DNA of 64,000 bases from the NCBI RefSeq assembly GCF_000003815.2, contig NC_049989.1, positions 11,984,201 to 12,048,200 on the forward strand. Reading direction: 5' to 3'. Position 1 is the stretch's first letter, and each line of letters opens with the position of its first letter. Source of the stretch: Branchiostoma floridae. Taxonomy: Eukaryota > Chordata > Leptocardii > Amphioxiformes > Branchiostomatidae. Below, piece after piece: positions 1 through 22,300 of this stretch. Below the pieces are notes generated by a model. The model made no database searches. It was not told the DNA's origin and was given only the letters and a program-made list of their open reading frames with translations. A program made the translations under genes and the position numbers.

Positions 1-600
1 ATGTCCAAGTGGAGATGTTGTCGTATTTTCCCTACTTTACAACATACTAACCCTTCATACTGTGGGCTCTTGCCGTCCTGCCGTTTCCGACAAGAGCACG
101 AGATCATATCCCCTAACCATCTCATCCAATCCTTTCATACAACACACCAACCCATCATGCTTGTGGCTCTTGACGTCTTGCCGTTTCCGACAAGAGCACA
201 AGGTCATAATATTTCCTAACCATCCCATCTAATCCCTTCATACAACACACTAACCTTTCATGCTTGTGGCTCTTGCCGTCCTGCCGTTTCCGACAAGAGC
301 ACAAGATCACATTTCCTAACCATCCCATCCAATTCCTTCATACAACACACCAACCCTTCATACTTGTGGCTCTTGCCGTCCTGCCGTTTCCGACAAGAGC
401 ACAAGATCACATTTCCTAACCATCCCATCCAATTCCTACATACAACACACTAACAACATTTCCTAAAGATCCCGTCCAATTCCTTCATACAACACACTAA
501 CCCTTCATGCTTGTGGCTCTTGCCGTCCTGCCGTTTCCGACAAGAGCACAAGATCACATTTCCTAGTCATCTTATCACATCACTTCATACAACACACTAA
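1..600. repeat. ~100 bp tandem satellite, about five copies
   Basis: A unit built around GCTCTTGCCGTCCTGCCG followed by TTTCCGACAAGAGC recurs near positions 62, 163, 263, 364 and 510, so the period is about 100-101 bp with one partial duplication of ~45 bp near 440-480. GCTCTTG and CAAGAGC are inverted within each unit and could form a 7-bp stem. Units are joined by 'CTTCATACAACACAC' spacers. The array probably continues to the left of the window. No coding potential is evident. Confidence 0.9.
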
Positions 601-893
601 TCCATCAAATCCAAATGGCGCCACCCTTCCCGTCATACACGTCAAAACAAAATGGCGGCGCCCATAAATGCAACGAAAAACAGAACAGGTTTTGCTATCG
701 CAAACCTGTAACTATGATATCACAACTGGGTCAAAAGTGATTATGCAAGACTACAACAAAATAAATACCAGCTGACCGGACAAGGTTGTAGAAACCATAC
801 ATGTGAGACTAATTCTTATCCATAACTTAAGACAGAATGAAAACAACGCAGTGTCTTCACGGTTGAAGAGATGACACAGGTGTACGTGGTTAC

Positions 894-1040
894 CTGTCTG
901 ATCGGCGATCCCGTTTCCCTCCGTAACTTTGACGTGATATCATCGTCGGCATCGGCGGCGATCGTCAGCTCCGACGACAGGACCATCTTCGCGCGCCGCG
1001 TTCGCGATGATCTCGGCTTGGTCTGAGGATCGGAAGACAT
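894..1040 (-). CDS. First coding exon of an unidentified gene divergent from COQ5 (partial)
   Basis: On the minus strand an ATG at 1040 opens 49 codons that end exactly at a good donor (ACAG|GTAACC, donor GT at 893-892). The exon is phase 0. The peptide starts MSSDPQTKPRSS, is basic at first (SRTRRAK), then has an acidic DADDD stretch and ends TGSPIRQ. A purine at -3 supports the start. The rest of the gene would lie to the left of the window, across the satellite. I do not recognise the protein. In human the gene head-to-head with COQ5 is RNF10 (memory), but the sequence gives me no positive match to RNF10, so this is only a positional hypothesis. It could also be a false exon. Confidence 0.45.
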
Positions 1041-1428
1041 TTTTGTGATCCACGGGTTCCTCTGCGCCTCCTACATGTCGTTTTTTACGGTTTTAAGAGG
1101 AAGGAAGGCGTCTAAAACGTAGGCGAACCGTCTGGCATTTGTATGTAATTTGCGACCTCTTCCGCCATTTTTGGCAGACGGTCACAAGGGCAGGGATAGT
1201 GCACTAGTAAGTAGGTGTGACGAACTAATAAAAATGTCATTCTTTAAAGGCTTTTAGTTTGTATATATATACTAGAAATATACTAATAGATAAATAAACT
1301 CTGATTTAAGTTTTCTATTAACTTTTATTACCCATATTACACAATTTTAATGTTCATAAAATATTTGTAAATCCCCTAGGAATAGAATAGACTGCTCTCT
1401 TGACCTTATGACCTATAAAACAAGAAAC
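1041..1428. promoter_or_regulatory. Candidate bidirectional promoter between the divergent exon and COQ5
   Basis: The 388 bp between the two opposing start codons must hold the COQ5 5' UTR and promoter, and perhaps that of the minus-strand exon. The half nearest 1040 is CpG-richer, the COQ5 side is AT-rich, and no clear TATA box position can be assigned. AAATGGCGGCG-type sequence (YY1-like) lies further left near 645-655. Inference from gene arrangement only. Confidence 0.35.
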
Positions 1429-11792
<10,364 letters not shown>

Positions 11793-11935
11793 GTAGTCAT
11801 CTACTGATTACTGTTACAATCAATGGCCAGAATATCCTATTCATGAAAGTGTTATCTGTTCCTGCTAGAAGATTGGTCATAGAGACAGCTACTGTGTAAC
11901 ACAATCGCTATGTGATTTCTTTGTGATGTCCATGT

Positions 11936-11941
11936 AATAAA
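11936..11941 (+). terminator. Likely COQ5 polyadenylation signal
   Basis: AATAAA about 144 bp after the COQ5 stop codon, before the convergent DYNLL1 3' end. Position fits a short 3' UTR; no transcript data. Confidence 0.6.
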
Positions 11942-12384
11942 TAACTATTGAGCGACAACAACAGCAGAGGGTTTCTTGATATACATATATTTTGTATTTT
12001 CAAGTTTACATAGTGACAAATCTAGCGCATCTTGTACCAATACATATAGCCAAGGAATATAACAAGAGTTTTAGTGGAAAATACAAGAATAAGAACAGAA
12101 AATAAATATATTTGCTTCTTCTCCGCAAGATGTGATCCTTCTCATGTGTGATCCTGTCTAACGTGGCTGGAAAGATCTGGTAGGTAAATTTGTTCAAAGA
12201 AGGCTAATGATAGTTGAGGATAGTCTGATTAGTTTTGGGGGCTTTCATGCAGAGTTCTGGCTACAGGATTGATTGTTGTAAGCTAGTGCCAGCACAGCTG
12301 ATCAGCCCAGTCCTCATCTTGATTCTCCACTGTGTAGAAGTAGAACCACCACCCCTCACACCCTGCGGTACCCTCAGCAGCTCT

Positions 12385-12690
<306 letters not shown>

Positions 12691-14334
12691 TTATTGACCG
12701 ACCGCGACACTTCACTACTCTTGACTTTCTGCAGTGGTTATGATGTAATAAGCGGTCCTAAGTGCGCATGCCCACCGACATGCATTGAGGGTACTATGTC
12801 AAATTTGAAGGCTCGTAACAGGTAAACAGTTGTTGTACAGACTATGCTTTCTACATGTCCAAATTTGTTTTGTTAAAAAGTCTCGGGGGTGTTAACTTTG
12901 ACATATTATTACCCACAATGCATCTCAGCTGCCAATGCGTCATTTAATCCCTGAACCAGCTTTTTTATGCTTTGTAACAATCAACAGAATAAATCTGACC
13001 AAAAAATTGTTTATAAACTAGAACCTGCACCTGTTTCATTTGACCCTAACATGACTTTCGGTACTAGATGACAAATTGTCTGCCAGGTGTATTTTTAACT
13101 TGGTGCGCTAATGTATTTTCTTCCCTCTTGAAATTTTTTAAAAGTGTTTTGTGAAACTAGATTTGATGAAAAGTAGCCAGCTGACATCAAAATCAACTTT
13201 TACCAAGGAAAAATGCCCTCAGAAATGATCTCAATTCTCAAAATGAAAATTTTGAGAATTGGGACCTGAATAATTGCCTTTGTGACCAGATTAGATTAGT
13301 GCTTTAGAGGGATTAAAGAACCAAATGCTAAAGAGTTTATTTTTTCCTGTAAAACCTTAGAGGGTCTGAGAAATGGCACCTGTTATCCCCTTCTGGGGTG
13401 GATCACATTACCAGGCCTGGCACCTGTTAGGGACTGTGTCCATTAAAACAGAGTGGGACAAGTGCCACGCACTTCATCATTGGACAGAACAAAAAGCCCT
13501 GCCCTACACATCAGCTGTGTGACCATTCATCACAATGTGACCCAAATTTGTAAGGGGAAAAGACCTGGGAGAAACTAGCATCCAAAATATTTTAAACTGG
13601 CTGTCGGGGCCACGCCTCCAGAGGATTAAACGCATTGACTTCATCCACTGGTCTATGCTAAGCATGTGATGTGGTACGTTCGCCCTAAGGCGGTAAGATT
13701 CTGTTCAAAAGTAATTACCAAATCCTTCCTTTTTTTCTGTTAGCTATCGTTTCCAATATTCCATTTTAAAAGAACTCACATATTTGTGCTAAGCAACAAA
13801 GTGTAAGTGGTTGCTATAGTAAATATCATCAAACAAACAAACGAACCCATCGATAAAATAAGTCGTAAAGACCACAGACAATAGCTAAAAGCTTTTGTAA
13901 TGTGACAGTTAGTGATGCAGTTTGAAAATGGGTAGATATCAAGGAAAAAACTACAGTTGGAGCTAAACGATGTTCATTTTGACTTTTAAACTCGCCAAAA
14001 ATGAATAGAGTTTTTCTGACTTAACCGAGTTTAGCATAGTGACTTATAAAGCACCAACGGTCTTGGTAAAACTTCTCTGATTTTTCAGTTTAACCGGTTC
14101 TGCTTTAAAGACAGGCATAGAGAAATACAGACAAATTTCGGTATTACTATTTGGTTTAAAGTACACTACGTGACTTTTCGAGAATAAACCCAACGCTATA
14201 ACGTTACGAGTACGAGTACCAGTTACCACCGGCCAAAATCATTCAATGGACTTATAAGCCACGTAAGACATTATCATCATCAATTTTTAAGCTGGCTAGC
14301 CTTAATTTTCCACAGGATAGTAGAGGAGACTTAC

Positions 14335-14440
14335 CTTTTTTGCTATGGGTCTTCGAGGTGAAGAAAAGTGTGGGTTGTCACTGTGAGTGTCTTGTTGGGA
14401 GTGTCAACTGTTCCCTCGCAACAGACTGCTTAGTTTGCCG
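14335..14440 (-). other. DYNLL1: Probable non-coding first exon of DYNLL1
   Basis: On the minus strand a strong donor (AAAAAAG|GTAAGTCTCC, GT at 14334-14333) faces the acceptor just before the DYNLL1 ATG. The right border is approximate. The intron 12666-14334 would lie wholly in the 5' UTR. No coding sequence was found inside that intron. Confidence 0.55.
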
Positions 14441-15159
14441 CCGTCTGGGGAACTCAAGCGGGACACGAGTTCTGCATCTTTTCAGTGGGGGTCAAAGACT
14501 TCTTAAACTTCAAAATTAAGTTTAATGTAGCTACCTTATTTGATCACATTGCTAATTAATACTTTAAACTAGAATATTCTTGACGATTTTGTGTATTTAA
14601 TGTTTTTATTTTGTTTACCTTGTTAAATAATTGTCACCGAAATCAAAAGTCACCCACTAAGAATTGTGAAAAATGTATTCGTCCAAAGGTACCTGACCCA
14701 TCTCATTTTTGGTTGGTCAATTTTTTTGGATCAGCTAACGTGTCATTGGTCGAGCTTCTCACTGCGTTTCAGCGCATTATATCACCCATGATGCAACGCG
14801 CCATCTTCGTTTACACTCGGGTCCGGCCGCTCGGGAATTTCCGTAAACACCCGAAGGCCGAACTCCCTTCGCGGATGCAACCTGCATTTATAATATGCTC
14901 GCCATGCATTCAACCATTATTATGTTCCGAGAGCAGCGGGCAAGAGCAGGCACTCTCCTCGTCCTCCGCTAAATATTTTCCCGTCCATTCCTGGCGATCA
15001 TCCCTCGCATGTAGGGTTTTACTTCGTTCCAAAGCCATTGTGATCGCAAGGACAAACCGGTACCCGGAACAGGTAATATTTTTTTCACGGCCGGTAGCGA
15101 AACAAAGAATCCTGGAGGGGCAGCGTATCGCACCGTCGACCGCGGTGGGTAGTACCAAG
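14441..15159. promoter_or_regulatory. Bidirectional promoter region, DYNLL1 / first SR gene
   Basis: Head-to-head genes leave about 0.7 kb between the inferred DYNLL1 first exon and the SR ATG. The SR-proximal part is CpG-rich (CGGGTCCGGCCGCTCGGG near 14818) and has inverted CCAAT motifs (CATTGGTCGAG near 14744). An open frame runs through from 14611 in frame with the SR protein. The SR start is nevertheless placed at 15160, because homology to the family begins there. Confidence 0.5.
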
Positions 15160-18100
15160 ATGTCCTTCGCCAACAATGACTGTCGCATCTACGTGGGAAA
15201 CCTGCCGCCCGACATCAGAGTAAAGGACATAGAAGACATCTTCTACAAGTACGGCAACATCCGGCACATCGACCTGAAAAACAAGCGCGGACCGCCGTTC
15301 GCATTCGTAGAATTCGACGATAAGAGGTACGTGCCGGTCCCGCTAGACGGGGAATTACATTGTGTGTTTTCATCATCATATCGAAACGGTGGGCGGAATT
15401 TAATGCAAGGCCGCTAGACTCATCGTTTATTATCCTGTGTTTTATTTCTTAGGGTTCCCGTTGATTATATACGTGTCCGAATTGTATTGTGCTCTCTGGT
15501 GTCGCAGAATATCGAACAATGCCTCGATCGATAAAACAATACCACGGTAAAAACGTCGAGATAGACAATTTAAAGCATGCCATTTAAATCCATTGTTCAA
15601 CCGAGAACCTCAAACAAAACGAGAAAACAGCATAATGAAAAAAAAATGAAGCCCTGTATAACAGAGTATTTCATGTGATGGGGAAAATTCAAGCGCATTT
15701 GTACATAGCCCCAAAACCAGTTTCTAATGGAGGATGAAACTGCAAGATGAGATGTATTTGTGCTCATTCAGCGCCTCATGTGGGATTACCCTTTCAAAGC
15801 GCACCCAATGTTGGATCAACAAGATAGAATGCGGATACTAAGGATCCGGGTTTGCGCCCAAGATCAAGAATTCAAATCATAAAAAGACAAAGAAAACAAC
15901 CTTAGATACCACTAAGGTTGCCACTACTGGCTTCAATAAAGGAACATTAGCTTATTGATAAACACATTCTTCTTACAAAGACCTGTCGTTGCTAAGCCTC
16001 ATCAGCATCACCATCATCTTCATCAACCTAATTTTAATCCTTATATTTTGGGAGGCAATAGAAATAGAAGTGCGCGCATAACGTTCAACAAAGAAAGACA
16101 GAAACGGCTGATAACAATGGCGAGAGAAAATGTGTTACCGGCGCACCAGATGGGGGCAGATTGTAGGGAATTAAAGGGGTACAAGTGGAGCATTGATGCG
16201 ATTGCTGGAGATGTATTCCGGATCAGGTGCACCTCACGTGGCAGCTGGCCCCCCATCCCCTGTGCCCCTAGGCGGGTCGTGTGCCGTTGAGGCCGCCCCT
16301 TTCCACGACGATTACTCGTTGACCATGCAACGACCAAAAATCGTTGTTCTATGTGTGCTCCTTGTTTAGAATATGATGCGCGATGCAAAAGTATTCAAGA
16401 CAACAAAACACACGAAATGTAAAAAAAAATATTGTTAAAGTAAAAGGTGGTGTATAAGCAGGTGTACCATGAAAACACAGTTATGTAAATACAAACAATA
16501 GCTGATCGATGGTCTGTTTGTACAGATGCAGCTAAATACAGGAGCTTAATTTCCTTTGTTCTTTTATACATCTCCAAACACCGAGTCGACCCGCAATAAG
16601 ATTTCATAAAACAAGTAGACTGAACAAAAACAATATCTATTTGTACAGATGCGCCTCAATACAAGCTTTCAACATTCACATGCGTTTTGTACAAATCTTC
16701 AGACAGAATAAAGGCGGAGCAGATGTTGTATACAACAAAGGGTAATTTTCACCATTTTAGATGAAATGTAATCCATAATGCTGGTGTAATTGCTGAAATT
16801 GCAATCCCGAAAGTTTCATCAATTAGGGTGAGACTCTTTTGTGTCACGTAAGCAACCAAATTATCAATTATTAATGCGATAAATCCTCTCTATCAAAACC
16901 TAGCTAGGGATACTCGCCTCTCTCTGACAAAGACACGCGTAGAAATACAAATCAGCAAATTGTGATATGCCCTTCTCATGTGTTAAATTCTACCCGATGA
17001 CATTTAAGGCTATATATTCCTTTGTCTTGAGACAAACGGACGATCCATGCTCCTTTGTTACCGGTAAAATTCAAAACGATGCGTCCACTTGTGCGCCGGT
17101 CCCTGAAGGCCAGGGTACTGGACAGGTGCTTCATTAACATAACAATGGGCGCCCGGACCAGCCGCTACAACCGTTATCTCCGGTGTCTATTGTCTACCTT
17201 TCTCCTGGGACGTCAGCCTGTGGGATCGGAGGTTTTTTGTTCGGTTGATCAGATTAGAAAACGTTCTCCAAATCCCCTATGCCAACGACAACAGATGCAT
17301 ATACATAGGAGAGCGTTAGCTACACGGAACAAAAGATGGTCAACACAATGCATTTTACAGGATCAAAAATTGTTTCTCCTAAAAATATCGTACATGTAGA
17401 ATGGAACTCGTTGCATGCCGATAAGTATTGTAGAAATATCCACACTAGATAGCTTTTACAAAAGCTTACAGCTATTAGTACTACTATAAGATGTGCAAAA
17501 CGGTTAGGTGTCACAGGTCGTTCAAAAGCTCCTCGGTATGATATAACCTATATATTTATGTGGCGCGTATGCTTGCCTACAAAGCTTCTGTGTTACACCA
17601 ACTCGCGCACGGTTGTACCGGCTGTACAGTTACAGATACAGATACAGATCAAGTATGCACTTAAAAATTGGTGTCCCAGAATCTAGGACCACTGACCCTA
17701 CAACCCGGGCGATGACCAAACGACAGGTCATCTAAAGTTTGTATCGGAAAAATCATTTATTTTGTCGGGAGGTCGATTTTTAATACTGGACATTCAAGGA
17801 CACGTACGCGGCCTTGGATTCGAAAGGGGCGTACCTTCCACAAATAAAGATAATGGCAATTGGAATATGGAAAACTTGTGTAAAAATATGACCGAAAAGA
17901 CAGCAAGACACACGTAGCTAAAACCGTTTTTTTTTTCATCTGTGAAATTCGTCGGGTGGTCTTTTAAACGTTTAGGTCGCAGGGCCTTCGTAGTGAAATC
18001 GCCGCCTTAGTAGAATGGAGGAGGGGGGGGGGGGGTAAAGAAAAAGAGTATGGGCTACATTTGACGTAAATTCGTGCCATCACAACACTTGCCACAGAAA

Positions 18101-19252
18101 GGGATTTGTATCTGAAATATAATGCCTCTACCTGGTATATTTTCCCTCTCAGAAAAATATTCATTGACGTATGTCGGAGCTCTGCATTGCAAGCCGTGGG
18201 TTGGGCATATATTGCCTCGACCGAAAACTCCCCGAAGCGTGATATTAAAGTATAGAAATGGCAATCTTGTTTGAGCGTGGGCTGTACGTATTATATCGAC
18301 ATGCGCCAGCTGCATATATGGCCTTATCTTCTTTTCCACGACGTATTCTCCGCATATTGGTATATATCACCAAATTGCCACGTTGCTGAAATATACAGTC
18401 AATTTTGGACATAAAACATAGGTATCAAAACATATGTCACAAAACATAGGTATAACTATAAGAATGATGCGTGTTAAATGAATATCAAAGATGATATATT
18501 TCTGTTTTACTGACGTCAATTCTGTTTTGAAACGTAAGTTTTCAATGCCATATTTTTCGGCTAGATATGACTGTAAGTCCTGGTAGTGACCATATGTATA
18601 TTACTAGTATTTTGATATCTTTCTATTATGAGGTCATCGCCCATAAAATTGGAAGAGACGTCGCCAAATTCTGACCTGACTAGCCGCTGTAATTCCCCAA
18701 CCAGACAACACCGTGTTACGTGCATGGAATAGATAGTTTCACATAAAAGCTTTCTCTGGGCGTCGATCAATGGAAAATTAAAACGAGATCGATCGTCAGT
18801 GTCTAATGGGACTAACAGTGAGGTATGGGAGACCTCTGCGATGAAGGTCATTGCGAGGTCACTTCTACCCAAGGGAGTTGTTACAGTCCGTGTAGCTATC
18901 TATCGAGTTTTTGCCTGGTATCCATTCTCCACGGGCCGCCAATAAGGGGTGTTATATCGGCCCTGTCTTTATATACTACACAGTGTTAACGTTGTTTTTT
19001 TTATATTCCATCTTTCCAGCCGAACTTTCTTAATTTTTATTGCCGGCTTTATTATTATTTCTTATTCTCTCGGACGAATTTTGTGGATAAAGTCAATTTT
19101 ACATAAGCCTTGCGTGTTGAGGACATACTGTAAATGTTGACATTTTAGCGGTGGTTAAATGTTCGCGGCTTTCGCGGTAACCGCAACAAAACAAAAACAA
19201 AACGCGGAAATGTTAGTTCTGTCTCCTGTCCACCTAACCAATGTCCAAACGC

Positions 19253-19306
<54 letters not shown>

Positions 19307-22300
19307 CAAAAAGAACCTAAGCGACAGAGACGACTACAACCCAATTTCCAAACGCGAATAAAACCAAATTGAAGACGTTATATAATGTCCTTGTTCGAAC
19401 CAACTGAAAACCACTGCGAACACTTCATTTTTTTTAATTACCGCGAAATGAAATCCGATCGAACTAAAAGACATTTCAAGCAAAGGTCAATTAATGTCAT
19501 TCGATCTCGTATGCAAGTATGTATGTATAAAATACGTTTGCAGATGTCACATGTCGTTGATTAAGGTGTTATGGGGTTGAGGGACACTCACGCAAAACTT
19601 GCTATATGAATTATTAATAACGCCTGGACAGTTGTATCATCAGAAATTCAGGCAAATTGTCAGATGACAGCTTTGGAAGCGATAATGCCTGGTCCCGAGG
19701 TGGCAATTTTCATCAGGGTAAAACGCCTGGGAAATTTGGGTACCCTTTCAACCTGCTGAGTCCCATTATCGGACATGTGCAGGGCTGCAGCTTTATTGCA
19801 ATCCATCAAATCAACATGCCCTTGAGTTAAACCAGAGGAGTTTTTTCCTAACAATTTATATTATGCATTTAGGGGTTGGAGAGTAGCCGACAAGGCCATG
19901 TTTTTTGCTCGCTTTCAATTTTTTTTGCGATAAATAGATCGATCTCTTTTTCTTCTTTTTCTCAGTGCTCTGCATATGTATGTATGTGTCTTACTATCTT
20001 AGAATTGCATAGTAACGTAAAACATAACGTACATTTGTACTTGCAAAATTTATGTTCTTTGTTTCTTCTCACGTCAATGTTGTTACTTTCTTGTCATTAC
20101 GTTGATATTGCTTTTATATGCATGCAAGAGGAGAGGGTATATCGACAAGCAATATTGCTTTAGCCCAATTTTTGGAAAATATATACTCAAATGTATTAAT
20201 GTGAATACAATAGTTGGATAAATTCTATATGCCTTTCAAGTTGATGCATGCAAATAACCTCCTTAGTTGGTTAACCCAAATAATGACCACGCAGTTTTAA
20301 GTCGTGAAAAATATTGGAGCACACGCAAGCTCCATGGCCCCTGCATGACGAAAGTGGAAACGTCTGTTCTTGTTTTGTTGTTTGTCTATTTTACAGGGAC
20401 GCCGAGGACGCCGTGCGCGGCAGGGACGGCTACAATTACGACGGCTACCGGCTGAGGGTGGAGTTCCCCCGCGGGACCAGCCGAGGGGGCTACCGGGGTG
20501 GGCGGCGCGTCGGCCAACCGTCTCGGCGCTCCGAATATCGCGTTCTGGTATCAGGTTAGGGTCGAGGATTGTCCGATTGCTTGAAAGCCTGGCATCTCAG
20601 TACGTGGGGAAGGTGGAAGATCATGATCTGACATAAGGATCTCTCACATAAGGATCTCTCGCTAGGATCACACTAGTGGACACACATTGTGGATGCCCCA
20701 ATAGGTAAAGGCAACCGCAATTGTTTGATGTGGTAGTCTGACTACAGTCGAATCCCTTTGGTTTTTACAGTGTCTCTTTAACGTCAGAAAACACATCAAT
20801 GCCTACATTTCAGCTGGACTCGGCCAAAAAACGGGGCAACCGCTATCTCAGAATCTGAGTGCACTTGATGTCCTCAGGCGTTAAAATCGCTTTCTGCACA
20901 AAATACAGGCATTACTGCGAGGTTTCAACACTCTAATGGTTTAAATTGCACTTCAGCTAGGAAAGGAGACGGATAAAAACCCTCGTGACAGCATAAAAGT
21001 GCCCATTTGAGGTTATCTAGAGAAGCTATCTTTATGGGAGTTTCTGACGGAACGCTCGACTGTGTTCGATTCTCTCGTTTAGTCTAATCTGCATTCTCAC
21101 ACACAGAGGACCTTGAAACTACGAATATCTCAGATCTTGACCATTGGATTTTTTTCTTATTATAGATTATAGACGTGCATAATGGTCAGTGAGTGCCGTC
21201 CGTAGTACCTAGTTACATCGATTTTTAGTAAAAGCAGTATAGCCAAAAATCTGGACCATTGTACATGTATAACGATTGATGTTTTGAGAGGCAAACTATA
21301 TTTAAGTCAGATATATACTATAGTAGACATACTCCTACGCGCTTAATCTTATAAGTAAAGATTGACAGGACTGATGATATCAAAACCAACAGAACTGGGC
21401 AATAATAGCTNNNNNNNNNNNNNNNNNNNNNNNNNNNNNNNNNNNNNNNNNNNNNNNNNNNNNNNNNNNNNNNNNNNNNNNNNNNNNNNNNNNNNNNNNN
21501 NNNNNNNNNNGGCTTGGGTATTTTGGAAAATGCCGGGAAAGGAATATACATACAACAGGGAACTTGTACAGGCCCTCGGCACGCCTGCAAGCCTTCGGCG
21601 AGATCTGAGGCAATAATGCCGGTACAAGCTCCCCGGTATATATTCCTTTCCCGGCATATTTTCCTTTGGAACTAGGAGCTCAAGTGTGTATCTACTAAAA
21701 TCAACACACAGCCATCTCATAGATATAGCCACCTACGACAAATCATCGTGACAAAAATGATGTACCGGTATGGGAAATACTGTAATGACTAATGTATGGA
21801 AATACACCATTCAGTCATAAATATCAACCTGTCACAGAAAAACTAATCAACGGTCTTTCCCTACATGCACAGTACGTGAGATGCTGTAATTAAAGAGACC
21901 AGGCGTAATTTTTTTTTCATGGGGCTCGTTTAGAAAATACGTTTTCTCGTTACTGACGCGTGTTTCTTCATGTAGCACCTGTTCGGCACTATCTCAGTTG
22001 GCCATGTGGTGTTGTGGGCGGGTCTTGGTTGTCAGACTATACATTTTTTTCCGACGGAGGAAGGGTTTGTTTCGGGTGAAATATATGCTCATTAGCTATC
22101 GGTGCCACTTTTTGGTAACGCCTCAGGGATTAGTCCAGTATTGTATCATTTTTATTTGAACGGGAATTCAGGTACATACACATAATGGTATTGAAGTTAC
22201 TGTATTGTCATCTATCCATAGAATCGGTAAACGTTGTGCCGATCGAAATGAAAATGTCTAACGGGGTTGAATTAATAAATATCCTAGTCATTTTGATTGA

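Noticed and set aside
1408-1428. Upstream in-frame Met for COQ5
   Set aside because: Weaker context, and the acid-free presequence with MAALW starts at 1429.
14398-14420. Possible RFX X-box (GTTCCCTCGCAAC) near the DYNLL1 first exon
   Set aside because: The left half-site breaks the consensus (C where a purine is expected), so it is not supported.
15955-16290. His-rich 111-codon open frame in SR copy A intron 1
   Set aside because: No splice context, no recognisable domain, and low-complexity HQHHHHLHQ only.
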